64,000 nucleotides of DNA from JALNZU01 sp964463695. Lineage in GTDB: Bacteria > Bacteroidota > Bacteroidia > Bacteroidales > F082. Positions 62,024 through 64,000 of this stretch are shown in pieces. The position numbers and the translations under genes were made by a program. The stretch's first letter is position 1. The number at the start of each line of letters is the position of its first letter. The notes under the pieces were generated by a model. The model had not been told where the DNA came from. It saw only the letters and a list, made by a program, of their open reading frames with translations, and ran no database searches. Where the stretch lies: NCBI GenBank assembly GCA_964463695.1, contig CAYXCZ010000014.1:36411-100410 (forward strand). Reading direction: 5' to 3'.

Positions 62024-63424
62024 ATGCATTTCGATTATCTGAATAAAGACACTATTTGCGCCTTATCAACAGCACCTGGAATGGCTGCAATTGCTGTACT
62101 GCGTATCTCAGGTCCGGAAACTTTTTCTATTGTCGGGCAAATCTTTAAGCCTAAATCGAACAAGGCTTTAACAGAGGAGATGCTAAAACATAAAGTCCAT
62201 TTTGGTACTATTTACGATAATGAGGTGCTGCTTGATGAAGTGCTTGTTACTTTTTTCAAATCCCCGCATTCATATACAGGTGAAGATGTTGCTGAAATCA
62301 GTTGCCATGGATCTGTTTATATCCAACAACGGATTTTTGATCTGATCATAGAGAAAGGAGCACGACCGGCAACAGCAGGCGAATTTACCATGAGGGGTTT
62401 TGCGCATCAGCGTTTCGACCTTGCACAGGCAGAAGCTGTGGCTGACCTCATTGCCAGCAATTCGAGAACTACTCATGAGCTGGCTATCAGACAGATGAGG
62501 GGTGGTTTCTCCGAGAAAATTGCAATTCTGAGACAGCGTTTGCTCGAATTCACTGCGCTCATCGAACTTGAACTTGATTTTTCAGAAGAAGATGTTGAAT
62601 TTGCCGATCGTAACGCTTTTTTACTTCTTATTGCAGAGCTTCAGGCTGAGATTAAAGTTTTAATGTCAAGTTTTCAAACAGGTAATGTGCTCAAAAATGG
62701 GATTCCTGTTGCCATCATAGGCAAACCAAACGTTGGCAAATCCACCCTGCTGAATGCCATCTTGAACGAGGAACGTGCTATTGTGAGCGAAATTCCAGGC
62801 ACCACACGCGACATTATTGAGGACACCATTATTATCGAAGGTTACAATTTCCGTTTTATCGACACTGCAGGTTTACGCGATTCTGACGACATTATCGAAA
62901 ATATGGGCATTGAACGCACATACGAAAAAATAAAACAAGCCTCCATAATACTATATGTATGTGACCTCTCAGCTTGTGTCGGCGAATCAGCTGATGAGAT
63001 GCTTACTGATTTCAAATCTTTCATCCAAGACGATAGTAAACATTTTATTTTGGTTGGAAATAAGATTGATCAAATCGCTGAAACACCTGGCCATTTCAGG
63101 GAAATGGTTGAACTGGAAACAATCTTTGTTTCGGCTAAAAGAAAAGAAAATATTCAGCTGATAGCGGATAGTTTGGTTAAGGCAGTGAAAAAATTTACCA
63201 TTCAGGCGGATACTATTGTAAGCAACGCCCGCCATTATCACGCTTTGAAAAAAACCTCAGAAGCCTTGTCAGAAGTTGAAAGAAATCTTATTGAAAAGTT
63301 GCCTACTGACTTAATTGCTATTGACATTCGGACAGCTTTGCATCATCTGGGTTCGATAACAGGACAGATATATACGGACGAGATTTTAGGAACAATTTTT
63401 AGTAAATTCTGCATCGGCAAGTGA
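62024..63424 (+). CDS. mnmE: tRNA modification GTPase MnmE
   Basis: A 466-residue GTPase which, with MnmG, installs the 5-carboxymethylaminomethyl group at U34 of certain tRNAs. The N-terminal formyl-THF-binding domain starts CALSTAPGMAAIAVLRISGP. The G domain has GKPNVGKST near 234, the GTTRD switch, DTAGLRDSDD and the base-recognition GNKID. The C-terminus ends in the conserved FCIGK with the catalytic-region Cys. Its length is normal. It is monocistronic with its own promoter. Confidence 0.97.
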   Translation: MHFDYLNKDTICALSTAPGMAAIAVLRISGPETFSIVGQIFKPKSNKALTEEMLKHKVHFGTIYDNEVLLDEVLVTFFKSPHSYTGEDVAEISCHGSVYIQQRIFDLIIEKGARPATAGEFTMRGFAHQRFDLAQAEAVADLIASNSRTTHELAIRQMRGGFSEKIAILRQRLLEFTALIELELDFSEEDVEFADRNAFLLLIAELQAEIKVLMSSFQTGNVLKNGIPVAIIGKPNVGKSTLLNAILNEERAIVSEIPGTTRDIIEDTIIIEGYNFRFIDTAGLRDSDDIIENMGIERTYEKIKQASIILYVCDLSACVGESADEMLTDFKSFIQDDSKHFILVGNKIDQIAETPGHFREMVELETIFVSAKRKENIQLIADSLVKAVKKFTIQADTIVSNARHYHALKKTSEALSEVERNLIEKLPTDLIAIDIRTALHHLGSITGQIYTDEILGTIFSKFCIGK

Positions 63425-63431
63425 AAACACA

Positions 63432-63475
63432 AAAAAAACAGGAAACAAGCTAATTTTCGCTTCCTGCTTTTCAAA
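63432..63475. terminator. Terminator between mnmE and the convergent esterase
   Basis: CAGGAA (63439-63444) pairs with TTCCTG (63461-63466) around a 16-base loop. On the minus strand a T-run of eight follows, so it mainly serves the esterase gene; the plus side has CTTTTC only. Confidence 0.7.
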
Positions 63476-63489
63476 ATGATCGTTATATA

Positions 63490-64000
63490 TTATTGAATAT
63501 TAACGACTTTGTATGTTTTAGTTAATGATTTACTTGAAACCTGAATATAATTCAACCCCGAACTTTTTAATTGAATTTTAGTACTTAAATCTTCTGTATT
63601 ATAAGTTGATTGAATTTTTCCAAGTGCATCATATACAGTTATTTTCATTGGATTAACTGAAGTAGAAGTTAAAGTAACCCACCCGTTTGATGGATTTGGT
63701 CCAATTTGAAACGCTGAAGACTCCATCTCATCTGATGAGGACATCAAACCCGTCATATCGTACTTTCTGAGAAACTGCCAAATCACTTCGCTGGCACTGA
63801 AATCCATATTCGTAATATTAATATTTATCGGTGCGCCAGGCCATGAATGACCTCCGCCGATTATCTTATAATGTTCGACAGATGTTCCAGCATCTCCCAT
63901 TGGGTAAACATAACGCTCTGCCGTGCAGCCATCGTTTGGATTGATATCAGGTAACTGCTGGAATTCGGCTGTTGTTTGGCAATTGTTATGATCAATCCAA
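63490..64000 (-). CDS. Secreted esterase/PHB-depolymerase-like protein with type IX sorting tail (5' partial)
   Basis: The frame runs open to the window edge, so the gene is 5'-truncated; the visible 170 residues begin WIDHNNC. That segment and HYKIIGGGHSWPGAP are the typical end of a polyhydroxybutyrate depolymerase/feruloyl esterase-like domain, with GGGHSWPG containing the catalytic His. About 75 residues at the C-terminus form a Por secretion-system tail (NPSNGWVTLTS, ITVYDALGKIQSTYN, YIQVSSKSLTKTYKVVNIQ, cited as KTYKVVNIQ), which directs export by type IX secretion. So it is an extracellular or surface ester hydrolase. The substrate is unknown. Confidence 0.85.
   Translation of the reverse strand, partial: WIDHNNCQTTAEFQQLPDINPNDGCTAERYVYPMGDAGTSVEHYKIIGGGHSWPGAPININITNMDFSASEVIWQFLRKYDMTGLMSSSDEMESSAFQIGPNPSNGWVTLTSTSVNPMKITVYDALGKIQSTYNTEDLSTKIQLKSSGLNYIQVSSKSLTKTYKVVNIQ

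Overview
The window looks like chromosomal DNA of a member of the Bacteroidota. It is AT-rich. Nine intergenic positions carry the TAnnTTTG promoter element of that phylum, and start sites lack Shine-Dalgarno sequences. It also holds a type IX secretion-type C-terminal tail, a DUF3078-type outer-membrane protein, an OmpP1/FadL-type protein, an archaeal/eukaryotic-type ProS and many lipoproteins. I see no tRNA, rRNA, CRISPR array, insertion sequence or prophage.

0-13.7 kb is the most unusual part. On the + strand lie an anti-sigma-type ATPase fused to an acetyltransferase, a STAS domain fused to an unknown domain and an aminoglycoside-kinase-like domain, a second acetyltransferase, a lipoprotein alpha/beta hydrolase and a fasciclin lipoprotein. 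Facing them is a four-gene ABC uptake operon: a substrate-binding protein with three tandem binding domains, a STAS protein, a permease and an ATPase. Its STAS protein shares its second domain with the STAS-kinase. I infer a partner-switch-like module linked to ABC uptake.

13.7-24 kb (all minus strand) holds a PrsW-type membrane protease, an ECF sigma factor, a probable anti-sigma factor, and four tandem paralogues of an unrecognised membrane-anchored family. A large metalloprotease/propeller/barrel protein follows. A near-identical 27-bp element sits just after the stop codon of the gene before the sigma gene and again before the first paralogue. This suggests an autoregulated stress regulon whose targets are the paralogues.

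24-31 kb is a nucleotide-sugar operon: ugd, UDP-glucuronate decarboxylase, rmlD, a GxxExxY-like protein and phosphohexomutase. A DUF3078 outer-membrane protein follows.

31-44 kb (mostly +) is housekeeping: a membrane metallophosphoesterase, guaB, three periplasmic foldase/chaperone genes, a MoxR ATPase, an efflux adaptor with a MacB-like permease, and a peroxiredoxin.

43-54 kb holds PAP2 phosphatase/mazG, a PagL-like lipid A deacylase with a head-GIN lipoprotein, proS, a Tyr/Gly/Ser-rich lipoprotein, an OmpP1-like protein and a TPR protein.

53-64 kb holds a zinc-ribbon coiled-coil protein and a Nif3-like protein, lpxK/purine nucleoside phosphorylase/lpxH, an FAD oxidoreductase with gap, an ABC-F ATPase, mnmE, and the 3' end of a secreted esterase. 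Many transcription units end in clear hairpin terminators, which helps define operons. All similarity statements come from reading motifs; no database search was run.
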